DNA of 64,000 nt from an uncultured Eubacteriales bacterium. Lineage in GTDB: Bacteria > Bacillota > Clostridia > Oscillospirales > Oscillospiraceae. How positions within the stretch are numbered: the stretch's first letter is position 1; the number at the start of each line of letters is the position of its first letter. The stretch covers positions 1 to 64,000 of the forward strand of contig OMTF01000005.1 of assembly GCA_900313925.1 (NCBI GenBank). The letters are read 5' to 3'. This document shows positions 1 through 10,086 of this stretch, piece by piece. Both the position numbers and the translations under genes were made by a program. The notes under the pieces are model-generated. The model did no database searches, was not told where the DNA came from, and saw only the letters and a program-made list of their open reading frames with translations.

Positions 1-181
1 CTCTTATTTTCTGCTCACGATAGTCGTGGATTTTGTTTGTTCTTTCCCCGCATCGCGGGCATGGATGCTCTTTCCTGAGCATTTCCAGGTAGATATGATG
101 CTCTGTCTCTGTTTCCTCCACCCGTTCTACAATGGTCTCTTCCAATCCCATCAGCTTTGTTGTATTATCTTTATAGAGCAT
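1..181 (-). CDS. ISL3-family transposase, N-terminal fragment (cut by window edge)
   Basis: About 60 codons are visible before the window ends. The translated N-terminus contains the ISL3-type zinc finger: the segment CPRCGERTNKIHDYREQKIR carries the CxxC pair and the HDYR/QKI residues typical of the domain that precedes the DDE transposase core. The ATG at 181 is preferred over the one at 190, because an AAAGGATG ribosome binding site lies about 9 bases upstream of it and would directly abut the other. The catalytic domain is outside the window, so whether the gene is intact cannot be judged. Confidence 0.72.
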   Translation of the reverse strand, partial: MLYKDNTTKLMGLEETIVERVEETETEHHIYLEMLRKEHPCPRCGERTNKIHDYREQKIR

Positions 182-270
182 ATTGAACATCCTTTCGTTT
201 TGGATTAGTCACCTATATTCTAAAGGTTTTGTTCTTTATGCTCTACTGTTTTTTCTTTTGGCGTGAAAGA

Positions 271-298
271 AGAGATCTGGAGTGTTCTCCAGATCTCT
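271..298. repeat. 12-bp perfect inverted repeat inside the IS leader
   Basis: AGAGATCTGGAG, a 4-base loop, then CTCCAGATCTCT. It lies between the presumed IS end and the transposase start, so a transcript entering from outside would form this hairpin ahead of the transposase start. In other transposons such structures limit read-through translation; here that is an inference. Confidence 0.6.
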
Positions 299-380
299 AC
301 CCCAACATTTATTATAGAACCCATAACCAAAGATATTCGTAAAATAGTTCTTTACAAAGCTCCAGTTAAGCCTCTATGTA

Positions 381-420
381 AAATTCACGACCTGCGTTGT
401 ATCTGCAGGCCGTGAATTTT
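381..420 (-). terminator. Intrinsic terminator of the V-ATPase operon
   Basis: A 15-position stem (381-395 with 405-419) encloses a 9-base loop. The single non-Watson-Crick position is a G-U pair when read on the minus strand but an A-C clash on the plus strand, so the hairpin belongs to the leftward transcript. A short U run follows. It lies about 60 bases past the atpD stop. Confidence 0.7.
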
Positions 421-480
421 TACCTTAATAGCAAATCAATATGCAACAAGAAATTTTGCCTGGTAAGGAAATAATTTTTC

Positions 481-1128
481 CTATTTGTAACCAGCGTCCT
501 TGAGTACCATTTCCTTTACTTTAAGTAATCTAACCTTTGTAGAATTTTCGTTTTCTTCTAATTTCATTGAAATATAACGAATGTTTTCCTGATACTCAGG
601 AATCATAACATATTCCAGAGCATTAACGCGACGTCGAGTCTTCTCAATTTCTTCCGCAAGCATCTGCATTGTTTTTTCTATTTGCGCTAATTCGAGCATA
701 TCCTGGAACACTTTTGACATCTTGTCCAATGCATCATCAAGTTCCCCGGAAGTCTGTGCAAAGCTGTACGGGTAGATGTCTGAAACATCGTTGCTTTTTG
801 TCTTAAACGTATATTGAGGCACATTGACGCTCATAATATTTTTATAAGACAATCCTAGTTCAACACTTTGTCTTGGGTAGAGAAGAGCCTGCTCCAACAT
901 GTCCGGAGACATGATTGAACTGGCAACCTGCAGCGAGGCAAAAGCGTCCGTTAATCCTGTCTCGACCTTCTTCCGTAGTTCTTGGTTTTTACGAATAATT
1001 TGCATGAACTGCCGCATTAGTTCATCACATTTGTCTTTCAGAAGCTTATGCCCGCGTAAGGCAGTTTTAAGTCGCCCTTTCTGCTGATTCAGAACCATTC
1101 GGGTTGGTGTAATTACCTGATTTGGCAA
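481..1128 (-). CDS. atpD: V-type ATP synthase/ATPase subunit D
   Basis: Central rotor-shaft subunit of the V1 sector, coupling catalysis in the A3B3 head to rotation of the membrane ring. The 215-residue product has the usual family length and begins with the characteristic PNQVITPTRMVLNQQKGRL segment. The whole protein looks like two long helices, as expected for the antiparallel coiled coil that enters the A3B3 cavity. The start is TTG, chosen because AAGGAGGTG lies 7 bases upstream and no ATG fits. It is the last gene of the operon, 30 bases after atpB, and is followed by a terminator. Confidence 0.95.
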   Translation of the reverse strand: MPNQVITPTRMVLNQQKGRLKTALRGHKLLKDKCDELMRQFMQIIRKNQELRKKVETGLTDAFASLQVASSIMSPDMLEQALLYPRQSVELGLSYKNIMSVNVPQYTFKTKSNDVSDIYPYSFAQTSGELDDALDKMSKVFQDMLELAQIEKTMQMLAEEIEKTRRRVNALEYVMIPEYQENIRYISMKLEENENSTKVRLLKVKEMVLKDAGYK

Positions 1129-1158
1129 TGTCTATCACCTCCTTAATCTTAAGGCTCA

Positions 1159-2535
1159 TTACTCAGTCTGTGGCATATACTTATCTATCATTTCGGGTTT
1201 AATACGCTTAAGTTCTGTCCGTGGAAGAAGAGATAGTAATTTCCATCCAAGATTGAGCGTTTCCTCTATAGTTCTATCCGTATTATTACCCTGATTAACA
1301 TACTGTTCCTCAAACTCATCGGAAAACTTTGCAAAGAGCTTATCATCATCAGAAAGTGCAGATTCCCCTAATATTGTCATTAGCTCTTTTGCATCTTTTC
1401 CGCGGGAGTATGCAGCAAACAGCTGGTTCATAGTGCTCGAGTGATCTTCACGCGTTTTCCCTTCGCCAATACCTTTATCTTTGAGTCGGCTTAGCGATGG
1501 CAAAACATCAACGGGAGGAACAATTCCCTTTCGATGGAGATCTCGTGATAAGATAATCTGTCCTTCCGTAATATACCCTGTAAGGTCGGGAATTGGGTGA
1601 GTTTTGTCATCCTCAGGCATAGTCAGGATTGGGATCATGGTAATTGATCCTTTTTTATCTTGGCGGCGTCCTGCACGTTCATATATCTGTGCCAAATCGG
1701 TATACATATAGCCTGGATACCCGCGGCGACCGGGAACTTCTTTTTTTGCTGCTGATATTTCACGTAAAGCCTCTGCGTAGTTCGTAATATCTGTTAAAAT
1801 AACAAGAACATGCATATCCTTGTCAAACGCAAGATATTCTGCTGCTGTAAGTGCCATACGCGGAGTCGATATACGTTCAATAGCAGGGTCATCGGCCAGA
1901 TTTGAAAATACAACAGTTCTATCAATTGCGCCAGTACGACGGAAATCAGAAATAAAATATTCCGACTCTTCAAACGTAATCCCTATTGCGGCAAAAACAA
2001 CCGCAAATTTTTCATTATCTCCTAAAACTTTTGCCTGCCTTGCAATTTGTGCTGCAAGGGCTGAATGCGGAAGCCCTGAGCCTGAAAAAATAGGCAGCTT
2101 CTGTCCACGGACCAGTGTATTCAGACCGTCAATCGTAGATATACCTGTCTGAATAAATTCTGCAGGATATGCACGTGCAGCCGGATTCATAGGAAGTCCA
2201 TTTATATCTCTGTGTGCATCGGGTATGATTTCAGGACCGCCGTCTATCGGCTGGCCCATACCGTTGAAAACTCTTCCTAACATATCCTCAGAAACTGCAA
2301 GTTCCAACGGATGTCCCAGAAAGCGTACTTTGGTATTTGCAAGGTTGATTCCCTGAGCGGATTCAAAAAGTTGTACTACCGCCTTATTTCCTTCAACTTC
2401 GAGTACTTTGCAACGCCTAATTTCACCATTCGGAAGTTCCAGCTCTCCAAGCTCATCATAGGTAACTCCTTCAACATGGTCGACAATCATTAAAGGGCTA
2501 GCGATCTGTCGTATTGTCTTATATTCTTTAATCAT
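1159..2535 (-). CDS. atpB: V-type ATP synthase/ATPase subunit B
   Basis: Non-catalytic nucleotide-binding-fold subunit of the V1 hexamer, 458 residues, full length for the family. It has the ATP synthase alpha/beta fold, but where the catalytic subunit has a P-loop it carries a [17 protein letters not shown] stretch, as expected for B subunits. The arginine-finger region and the [21 protein letters not shown] segment are present. It overlaps the end of atpA by 4 bases (ATGA), indicating translational coupling, and lies immediately upstream of atpD. Confidence 0.96.
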   Translation of the reverse strand: MIKEYKTIRQIASPLMIVDHVEGVTYDELGELELPNGEIRRCKVLEVEGNKAVVQLFESAQGINLANTKVRFLGHPLELAVSEDMLGRVFNGMGQPIDGGPEIIPDAHRDINGLPMNPAARAYPAEFIQTGISTIDGLNTLVRGQKLPIFSGSGLPHSALAAQIARQAKVLGDNEKFAVVFAAIGITFEESEYFISDFRRTGAIDRTVVFSNLADDPAIERISTPRMALTAAEYLAFDKDMHVLVILTDITNYAEALREISAAKKEVPGRRGYPGYMYTDLAQIYERAGRRQDKKGSITMIPILTMPEDDKTHPIPDLTGYITEGQIILSRDLHRKGIVPPVDVLPSLSRLKDKGIGEGKTREDHSSTMNQLFAAYSRGKDAKELMTILGESALSDDDKLFAKFSDEFEEQYVNQGNNTDRTIEETLNLGWKLLSLLPRTELKRIKPEMIDKYMPQTE

Positions 2536-4304
2536 GCCTGATCACCTCCCTCAACAACTTCGGCAATCTCCTTCTTCATCTCATCTAGCAAAGCATCATA
2601 CTCTTCCGCGAATTTTTCCTGCGGAACCATCTTTGCGCGGCCAATTTTCTCTCTCACAGGGATATGGAAGAGTTTTAGCATATCCGCACCCTTATCCAGT
2701 GCATCCCTGCAAAGAACATCATACTGAAGCACGGTATCTAATAATTTAAATTGTTTCTCATACGAAGAATATGCATCTTCATCCACAAATGCATTTTGCT
2801 GGAGGAAATCTTCGCGAATGCTTTTCGCCGTCTCCATCGTAAGCCTGTCGGAAGGAGAAAGGGCATCAACACCGACGAGTCTAACTATTTCATTCAGTTC
2901 ATTTTCCTTCTGAAGAATTGACATCGTTTTTTCGCGATTCTGCATATACTTTTCGCCAAATTTATTTTCGTACCAAGGTTTGAGAGTATCCACATACAGC
3001 GAATAAGAAGTAAGCCAGTTTATTGCAGGGAAGTGACGTGCATATGCAAGGCTTGAGTCCAATGCCCAGAAAACTTTTACAATGCGCATTGTAGCTTGCG
3101 AAACAGGCTCGGAAATATCGCCGCCTGGAGGAGAAACAGCACCGATAGCGGTAACACTGCCCTTCCTGTCTTCTTTATCGGAGATACATTCAACACATCC
3201 AGCTCTTTCATAGAATTGTGCCAATCTGGATGCAAGGTATGCTGGATAGCCTTCTTCGCCTGGCATTTCTTCCAATCGTCCGGACATTTCACGCAAAGCT
3301 TCCGCCCATCGAGAAGTAGAGTCCGCCAAGACGGCAACATCGTAGCCCATATCTCTGAAATATTCTGCAATAGTAATGCCTGTATAGATCGACGCCTCAC
3401 GTGCTGCAACGGGCATATCTGAAGTATTTGCAATTAGGATGGTTCTCTTCATTAAGGGTTCCCCATTGCGTGGATCCTTTAATTCAGGAAACTCCATAAG
3501 AACATCGGTCATCTCATTGCCACGTTCCCCGCATCCTATATAAACAACAATGTCAACATCTGACCATTTTGCAAGCTGATGCTGTACCACTGTCTTACCT
3601 GAACCAAACGGCCCCGGCACCGCTGCCGTGCCGCCTTTTGCTATTGGAAATAACGTGTCAATAATTCTTTGTCCAGAGTTCATTGGACGGTTAGGAGTAA
3701 ATTTACTCTTATAGGGTCTTGCTATACGTACAGGCCAACGCTGCATCATAGTCAGTTCATGCTCCGCACCGTCATCACCCTTGATAACAGCAATTGTATC
3801 CGTGACAACGTGCATTCCGCTTTCAATTCGGGTCAATGTGCCTTTAATCCCGTTGGGTACCATTATCTTATGTAAAATAGCAGTAGTTTCTTGTACCGTT
3901 CCGAGGACATCGCCCGTACTTAAAACTTCCCCAACTTTTGCAACCGGAACAAAGTCCCATTCTCTCGTCCGGTTTAAAGCAGGAACATCCGTACCTCTCT
4001 GTATGTTGTCTCCTGCTATTTCGCGAATTTCAGGAAGTGGTCTTTGAATTCCATCATAAATATTATCCAGCAATCCAGGTCCTAATTCGACGGAAAGAGG
4101 CATGCCTGTCGTCTCAACTTTTGCGCCAGGTCCTAGGCCAGATGTTTCTTCATAAACCTGTATGGAAGCAGTATCGTCTGTCATATTAAGAATTTCGCCA
4201 ATAAGTCGTTGATCACCAACGCGAACGACATCCGAAACATTGGCGTCAGCCAAACCATTGGCAACTACGAGTGGTCCGGAAACCTTAATTACAGTTCCGT
4301 TCAT
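2532..4304 (-). CDS. atpA: V-type ATP synthase/ATPase catalytic subunit A
   Basis: Catalytic subunit of V1; it hydrolyses or makes ATP. At 590 residues it is typical of bacterial A subunits, including the roughly 90-residue non-homologous insert absent from F-type beta subunits. The Walker A motif GPFGSGKT and the downstream GCGERGNEM segment are clear, as are [18 protein letters not shown] (Walker B region) and [10 protein letters not shown]. The ATG start follows GAAGG 8 bases upstream. It lies between atpF and atpB. Confidence 0.97.
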   Translation of the reverse strand: MNGTVIKVSGPLVVANGLADANVSDVVRVGDQRLIGEILNMTDDTASIQVYEETSGLGPGAKVETTGMPLSVELGPGLLDNIYDGIQRPLPEIREIAGDNIQRGTDVPALNRTREWDFVPVAKVGEVLSTGDVLGTVQETTAILHKIMVPNGIKGTLTRIESGMHVVTDTIAVIKGDDGAEHELTMMQRWPVRIARPYKSKFTPNRPMNSGQRIIDTLFPIAKGGTAAVPGPFGSGKTVVQHQLAKWSDVDIVVYIGCGERGNEMTDVLMEFPELKDPRNGEPLMKRTILIANTSDMPVAAREASIYTGITIAEYFRDMGYDVAVLADSTSRWAEALREMSGRLEEMPGEEGYPAYLASRLAQFYERAGCVECISDKEDRKGSVTAIGAVSPPGGDISEPVSQATMRIVKVFWALDSSLAYARHFPAINWLTSYSLYVDTLKPWYENKFGEKYMQNREKTMSILQKENELNEIVRLVGVDALSPSDRLTMETAKSIREDFLQQNAFVDEDAYSSYEKQFKLLDTVLQYDVLCRDALDKGADMLKLFHIPVREKIGRAKMVPQEKFAEEYDALLDEMKKEIAEVVEGGDQA

Positions 4305-4342
4305 TTACAAACCTTCTTTCTATGTGACAGTTTCCGCGCTAA

Positions 4343-4672
4343 CTAGTTATCCAATATATTGGTTCCAATCGCACGCTCAACAGCAGCCTTTAACGCGGAC
4401 TGCCCAAGTCCAACGCTGCCTTCTCTTCCAGGGATCAATATTATTGCAGGAACGGGACTTTCTTTATATTTATCAATCTCTTTCTGCATATTAACCGCAA
4501 GGGTTTCCTCAATATAAATGATCGCATATTCATCAGGGCCGTCAATCAATTTATTTAGGATTTCCAAAGCTTCCTTGTCGTCAACTGCTGGAAACACATC
4601 CAAGCCTACAGCTTTGAAGCCCATTACTGTCTCTGGCCCTCCAATGACTGCTATTTTAAGCATATAAATCAC
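4343..4672 (-). CDS. atpF: V-type ATP synthase/ATPase subunit F
   Basis: Small stalk subunit (109 residues) of the V1 central shaft; the equivalent E. hirae gene is called ntpG. The sequence opens with KIAVIGGPETVMGFKAVGLD, the conserved Rossmann-like beginning of this family, and ends at the usual length. It overlaps atpC by 17 bases and precedes atpA, the position expected in clostridial and enterococcal V-ATPase operons. Confidence 0.93.
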   Translation of the reverse strand: MIYMLKIAVIGGPETVMGFKAVGLDVFPAVDDKEALEILNKLIDGPDEYAIIYIEETLAVNMQKEIDKYKESPVPAIILIPGREGSVGLGQSALKAAVERAIGTNILDN

Positions 4673-5651
4673 GCAACCTTTCAGAAATGTTTTCCTGATT
4701 GATGCCGGCTAGTTTACCTGTCATAATCATTCTAACAGTAGTAATTTCTCCTTCTGTCGCTGCGAGATACGCGATCACTGGTTCGGCCCCAAATGAAACC
4801 AATTTAGCATTGATTAAATAAGCGGTTACAGCGTTATCACAAGCAAGTTCGAACGCAGTTTGTGATCCGCCAGAAGCGGTGGAAGCTGCAAGTGAAGCAG
4901 CCTTTCCTAATAATGTATTTGCATACAATGAAGAAAGATTTTCTCCAGAATTTGCTGCTATTAAGACTCTCTCCGTGCTCACGGTACCTCCATCTACCAA
5001 TGCGGTACGGAGGAACTCTATATTTTTGTGCATTCGAAGCGTTCGAATAGCACTTCTAAAGTTATATGAGTCAATTAACAGCTGTACATAGCCTTTAATA
5101 AACGGGCTTTCCAACTGCTTTGAAATAATGGTTAATTCTCCAAAGTATGCTTTATCTAAAATAAAATCTGCATGCTGGGGATTGCCTGTCCTTGCAAGGT
5201 AGCTTTTTGCTTCCTGAAGCGCCGTACCCATTATTTGCGGTACATCATAATATTTGTCTTCCCTAATTACATTTTCCAGCCTTTCAGGAGAAAACCTTCC
5301 TGAGTTGCTGTATAGATCTGCTCGATCAATGTCCATTGCATTTGCTTTTATGATTACCTTTGCATTATGATAATCATATTTCATTTGGAAGACTTCAACT
5401 ACTGATTTATCAGGAACAATCAAAGAAATCTCACTGAAAATTGAAGCTCTCCTGTTGTTTAAGCACTCATCGATGTCTTTTATTTTCATTCCTGACATAT
5501 CTGGATAGCCGCAATCAACTAATTGTTTAGCTGATTCTTCAAAGGTGCTGGCATTCAGAATCCTCTCAGCTTTCTCGCCGTTAAGCATCTTTGCTTCCCT
5601 AGCTCTCAAAAGGGCAGACAAATAAACGTATGATTTATTGTTTATTGCCAA
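4656..5651 (-). CDS. atpC: V-type ATP synthase/ATPase subunit C
   Basis: Socket subunit (V0D/AC39 family) that joins the central stalk to the rotor ring. About 331 residues, all helical in appearance, with family hallmarks such as YVYLSALLRAREAKML near the start and the ..NFRSAIRTLRMHKN.. segment in the middle. A TTG at 5651 is preferred because GGGAGG lies 7 bases upstream of it; the next in-frame start candidate is a TTG at 5666 without a properly spaced site. It lies between atpE and atpF. Confidence 0.92.
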   Translation of the reverse strand: MAINNKSYVYLSALLRAREAKMLNGEKAERILNASTFEESAKQLVDCGYPDMSGMKIKDIDECLNNRRASIFSEISLIVPDKSVVEVFQMKYDYHNAKVIIKANAMDIDRADLYSNSGRFSPERLENVIREDKYYDVPQIMGTALQEAKSYLARTGNPQHADFILDKAYFGELTIISKQLESPFIKGYVQLLIDSYNFRSAIRTLRMHKNIEFLRTALVDGGTVSTERVLIAANSGENLSSLYANTLLGKAASLAASTASGGSQTAFELACDNAVTAYLINAKLVSFGAEPVIAYLAATEGEITTVRMIMTGKLAGINQENISERLRDLYA

Positions 5652-5686
5652 TGTATTCCCTCCCAACTGTGAGACTCGGAAAAATC

Positions 5687-6286
5687 TTAATCAAACAAAA
5701 CTTCTGATAGCTGAGCAGACATCTCGTCTTTACATAATTCAATGAGAATTTCAATTGTGCAATTGATCTCTATGCTGCCTTGCTTCAATATCAAGCCACC
5801 TGCAAACTTACCTATATACTCAGACAGCTGAAGGTTACCTGCAATACCATTTGCGTTTAGCTTTTCGTTTGCTGCCTTCAGTAGACGCAATCCGTATTTA
5901 TCTTTATCCCTCTGATTAAGAATAATTTCCTCTTGCCCTGTCTTTGCCGACGAACTTGCTAGTGTAGCCAAAAACTCAATATATTCGACTTCCGGCAGAT
6001 TAACGATTCTATCTTGCGCAGATAAAAAGGCTTTTTGAATAATGTCCTGTTTTTCAGCAAGAACCTCTTTCTTAGCTTCCATATTCGCAAGACGCTGCAT
6101 GCGCTGCACTTTATCTTCGCAATCCTTTACGCCTTCCTGAATAATTCTTACATATTCATCATGCGCTAGTTTATCGTATTCTGCTATAGAATCCTTGGCT
6201 TTGGCATATGCATCATCAAGTAATGATTTTGCCTCAGCTTGTGCATCGGCTTCGATATGAGCGGTTATTTTATCAATACCTGTCAT
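5687..6286 (-). CDS. atpE: V-type ATP synthase/ATPase subunit E
   Basis: Peripheral-stalk subunit that works as a stator together with the H/G-type coiled-coil subunit. 199 residues: a long charged, alanine-rich N-terminal helix (about 1-100, coiled coil) followed by a globular C-terminal half containing the GGLILKQGSIEINCTIEIL segment typical of subunit E. Its place between atpK and atpC supports the call. Confidence 0.92.
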   Translation of the reverse strand: MTGIDKITAHIEADAQAEAKSLLDDAYAKAKDSIAEYDKLAHDEYVRIIQEGVKDCEDKVQRMQRLANMEAKKEVLAEKQDIIQKAFLSAQDRIVNLPEVEYIEFLATLASSSAKTGQEEIILNQRDKDKYGLRLLKAANEKLNANGIAGNLQLSEYIGKFAGGLILKQGSIEINCTIEILIELCKDEMSAQLSEVLFD

Positions 6287-6337
6287 TTCAAAGTCCTGCC
6301 TTTTCTTAACATTATGCTTCTTGAGGATTCGTTTTAA

Positions 6338-6832
<495 letters not shown>

Positions 6833-6847
6833 CTATTTTTGCTCCTA

Positions 6848-8827
6848 TTATTTTGCTATATCAAAGTAGTTTGTATTTATAGCTAACGGATTGAACGGTT
6901 TTCCTCCATCTTCATAGAATTTTTTGAAGTATTCCAGACACTGCAAACGCAAGTCGTGAACATAACACCCCAATAGGTTCAGTCCAAAATTAAGTGCGTG
7001 GCCTATCAGGAAGATAATAATAAACGTAATAATATTGCCGGTAATCGCACCAATTGTATTAAATACCTGTCCAATAACACTTCCTGCAAGCATTAACGCC
7101 ATGATACGTGAATAAGAAAGAATATCTCCAAACCACCCAGTTGCCTCATTGTATATGGCGACGAAAATGGAGAGAATTTTTCCAGCTATGCCTTTAGCTT
7201 CCATCATTGAGCCCGCAAAAAGCATGCATAAGCCAATAATAAATACAACCCAGCCTGGCGTTGTTACTTTCAATACCAGTAGGATGATTCCTACAAGCAT
7301 TACCCACATAGAGCCTTCATATAGAATTGCATTTAATACTTGCCCACGTCTCACCTTTTTAACGAAGCTGACAACAAGTCCAGTATTAAGCTGGACGACG
7401 CCAAGGCACATTGCCCCTGCAAGAACATATACGCTGTCATTCAGCGGTGAGAACAAGCTCCAGAGGCCGCCCCATGTGCTATTGGGGTTGAGCATATGGA
7501 CAATCTGATATGGTGCATCCGAAAATAAGCTTCCCGTTAAAATTCCCATAACAAAGGTAGAAATCCCGCAATAAAGCATCAGCTGTGCAAAACATAAAGT
7601 TCCCGGTCTCGGCCTTGTCTTTTTCAGAACAAGGAGTGATGCAATTATCATAAGGAGCCCATAGCCCATATCGGCCAGCATAATGCCATAGAATAAGATA
7701 AAGAAAGGTGCCATGAGTGGGTTAGGATCCACGCTGTCATAAGCAGGCAAACTATACATGTTTGTAACCATATTCATGGCATTTGTAATTTTATTATTTT
7801 TTAGAGAAACTGGGACTTTTGAGTATTCCTCAGGGGCAGGATCGCAAAATTCATAAGCGCAGTTATATCTATCAAGTACAGAAATAACTTCTTCCTGTCT
7901 TTCTTCAGGAACCCATCCTTCAAAGGCAATAGCAGATGACATACCATACATTTTATCTTCTGCTTCTGCTTCACTGACATCCGTATTGAGTCTGTCTGCG
8001 CCTAGCTTCAGGCAATCCCTAGCTGTAAAGCTGTCACAAAAATCAGGATTTTTGTCCGCCAAAGAAGCAATTGTACTGATCAGATCTTGCTTATTCTCTT
8101 CAAGTTCAATTAGCTTGGCATTGAATTTTTCGATATTCTCTTTCGCTGTCCCGCTAAACTCGGAGTTAACAGAAGGAGTAAAAGAAAAATTCGTCTGTAA
8201 TAGCTGGGCAATTTCCTGACTGTACTCTTTCCTGCAAATAAATTGAATATATTTTGTGTCTTTGTCTTCGGAAACGACAAAAATTTCTGCCTCTTCCGTA
8301 ACCGATTTCACAGATGCAATAATTTCACCTATGTCAAAAGAAGCTGGGACTGTACCAGAAAGGAGTAAAGTAGTTTTTGTGCCATGACACTCTATAGGAA
8401 TATCAGAATCTTCCCATGGCATTAATCCTTCAATGCTGCTTTTTATCCTGCTTTGCTCGGCAGTAATTCGTTTAATACGGTCATCATAACGAGTAATTTC
8501 ATCAGCCAAGCCCAATGTATTGTCAAAATGCTCAGAATCCAAAAACTTTTCTGTTGTAACCTCAGGTCTTGCAGATAGCAGCTTTTTCTTTTTCGGAGCA
8601 TATTTGTCAAAAACCTTTACAGCATGATTTAGTTCAGCATATTGTGAACGGTATCTTGTCAAATCACTGGATTCTTTAACCATGAATTGGTTAATGGAAT
8701 CGTCAAGCTCATCACTTGGGATCTCTGAAACCTCAATGCACCCTAAAACTAAAAGCTCCTTTAACAGCTGCTCCTTTTGTGAGCGGGACAGGATAAGCCG
8801 AATTTTTTTCATCTTTCTGATAGACAT
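6848..8827 (-). CDS. atpI: V-type ATP synthase/ATPase subunit I
   Basis: Membrane stator subunit (V-ATPase a-subunit homologue) holding the ion half-channels. 659 residues: a soluble coiled-coil-rich N-terminal half (to about residue 340), then seven to eight hydrophobic segments. Conserved membrane motifs are visible, including PLMAPFFILFYGIMLADMGY and FGDILSYSRIMALMLAGSVI; the latter holds the arginine expected to face the ring glutamate. Its ATG shares one base with the stop of the preceding subunit H gene (TGATG), a translational-coupling arrangement. Confidence 0.95.
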   Translation of the reverse strand: MSIRKMKKIRLILSRSQKEQLLKELLVLGCIEVSEIPSDELDDSINQFMVKESSDLTRYRSQYAELNHAVKVFDKYAPKKKKLLSARPEVTTEKFLDSEHFDNTLGLADEITRYDDRIKRITAEQSRIKSSIEGLMPWEDSDIPIECHGTKTTLLLSGTVPASFDIGEIIASVKSVTEEAEIFVVSEDKDTKYIQFICRKEYSQEIAQLLQTNFSFTPSVNSEFSGTAKENIEKFNAKLIELEENKQDLISTIASLADKNPDFCDSFTARDCLKLGADRLNTDVSEAEAEDKMYGMSSAIAFEGWVPEERQEEVISVLDRYNCAYEFCDPAPEEYSKVPVSLKNNKITNAMNMVTNMYSLPAYDSVDPNPLMAPFFILFYGIMLADMGYGLLMIIASLLVLKKTRPRPGTLCFAQLMLYCGISTFVMGILTGSLFSDAPYQIVHMLNPNSTWGGLWSLFSPLNDSVYVLAGAMCLGVVQLNTGLVVSFVKKVRRGQVLNAILYEGSMWVMLVGIILLVLKVTTPGWVVFIIGLCMLFAGSMMEAKGIAGKILSIFVAIYNEATGWFGDILSYSRIMALMLAGSVIGQVFNTIGAITGNIITFIIIFLIGHALNFGLNLLGCYVHDLRLQCLEYFKKFYEDGGKPFNPLAINTNYFDIAK

Positions 8828-9141
8828 CAGCTTTTCACAATCCTTTCCACAACTAACTCAACTGCCTTGTCAAATCTGTCATCTGCTCTAGCACGCAAAG
8901 CAGCTTTTCTGTTTTCCAAAGTACTAGAGAGCTCTTCCATCTGCGTTTTTGCTTTGGCATCAGCTTTCTCCTGAAGTTCTTTCAGTTCTGCAGCTGCTTT
9001 TGCCCTAGCATCCTCCATGGCTTTATTGCCGGACTCGACAGCTGCAGCCATAGCTTCTTTCCCTTTTGCAATAGCATCCTCTCTTATTTGTTCCGCCTTC
9101 GCTTCTGCATCGGAAATTTGCTTTATTGAGTCAAACGGCAT
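8827..9141 (-). CDS. V-type ATPase peripheral-stalk coiled-coil subunit (H/G type)
   Basis: First gene of the operon, 104 residues, almost entirely Ala/Glu/Lys-rich heptad-like sequence, as expected for the stator partner of subunit E (AhaH/NtpF-like). The start MPFDSIKQISDAEAKAEQ was chosen because GGGAGGTG lies about 7 bases upstream; a start further upstream would have no site. Its sequence alone would not be diagnostic, but the length, coiled coil and position ahead of atpI make the call firm. Confidence 0.88.
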   Translation of the reverse strand: MPFDSIKQISDAEAKAEQIREDAIAKGKEAMAAAVESGNKAMEDARAKAAAELKELQEKADAKAKTQMEELSSTLENRKAALRARADDRFDKAVELVVERIVKS

Positions 9142-10086
9142 TTTCACACCTCCCTTAAAAGATAGTGGCAAATCTATATGTACATAAATAAACTAAATCT
9201 AATCGGGAATGTTTATTTAGGCATATATAGCGCTTTTGCCCCTTCATTATGAAGAGCAACTCGTCAGTTAAGAAATAACGTAATTGCTCCGCACAGCTAA
9301 GTAATGAAATGCTTTAATTCCGTATACGGAATACGAAACTACCTATAAAATACTTATACTTACGAAACCATATTCCGAACGCAATTAAGTAAATTTAATT
9401 CTACTATCCCGCACGATGTGAATAATAACTTTCTAGGCCTGCAAGTAACAGAAAAATAACAGTATCGGCGATAGAATCATCTTCCATTGTTAATAAAATG
9501 CTTGAGATTGGGTTATAATCAAATCAATATTGTCTATATTTGATATAAGTTATATCTTGCATTTTTCTGGGAAATAAAACTATTACATTTAATAATGTCT
9601 ATTTGCTTTTAGAAATCTCACTTAATACTTTCATTCAGCATAACGTTGTAAAAATTATACAACTCATAGAAATAAAATGGAATAAAATAATATATTATCA
9701 ATGTTTTCCGCTAGATTTAATCATTAATGAAACTCATATCTTCCATTAATCACAGGATATGTATTGCGAGAGTATTGATGGGCTGATTGTTAATTATTTA
9801 TTTTAATTTACATATGCCATATTTTATATTTATGTTAAAGAAATGTCAATATGACTCTCCCTATCAAATCGGTGTTTCGTTTCTTAACTTACTTCTACTG
9901 TTTTCAATGCGATTCCTTGCACAATAAAGCAGCATAAAATAATAAATTACATTTATTATAAATTTGTTATACTTGCTATTTTTTATTGTCAATAATATAA
10001 TTAATAAACTTAAAATTTTTGTATTTTGTGCGTTTTTAAATATTATTACGAATACTGAATATTAATAAATAATGGAGGAACTGAAA
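9142..10086. other. AT-rich intergenic region between two divergent genes
   Basis: About 945 bases without a convincing gene. It must hold the promoters for the leftward V-ATPase operon and the rightward E2-like gene. On the V-ATPase side there is an imperfect inverted repeat (GAGCAA at 9254-9259 with TTGCTC at 9284-9289) and a 16-bp palindrome listed separately. The rest, roughly 9430-10070, is very AT-rich with in-frame stops in all frames. I recognise no riboswitch or RNA gene in it. Confidence 0.5.
9317..9332. promoter_or_regulatory. 16-bp perfect palindrome, possible operator upstream of V-ATPase operon
   Basis: ATTCCGTATACGGAAT reads the same on both strands and lies about 175 bases upstream of the first V-ATPase gene. 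A partial copy (ATTCCG) follows at about 9371. A dimeric repressor site is an inference from symmetry and position only; no matching regulator family is recognised. Confidence 0.3.

Larger units (their letters stand above)
1..322 (-). mobile_element. ISL3-family insertion sequence, outer end (partial)
   Basis: The window opens inside an insertion sequence transcribed leftward. The only coding part visible is the N-terminus of an ISL3-type transposase. Upstream of it lie a 12-bp perfect hairpin (271-298) and a stretch reading, on the minus strand, GGGTTCTATAATAAATGTTG (303-322). That stretch resembles the terminal inverted repeats I associate with clostridial ISL3 elements, so I place the outer boundary near 322. 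The boundary is an inference because the other end lies outside the window. The element sits just downstream of the V-ATPase operon terminator. Confidence 0.6.

Noticed and set aside
26-208. 60-codon frame on the plus strand at the window start
   Set aside because: It lies opposite the ISL3 transposase N-terminus, which has the expected zinc finger; the plus frame has no site or family.
9142-10086. A Na+-sensing riboswitch for the V-ATPase operon
   Set aside because: Considered because sodium riboswitches can precede V-ATPase genes, but I could not match a consensus in this leader; only a palindrome and an imperfect hairpin were found.
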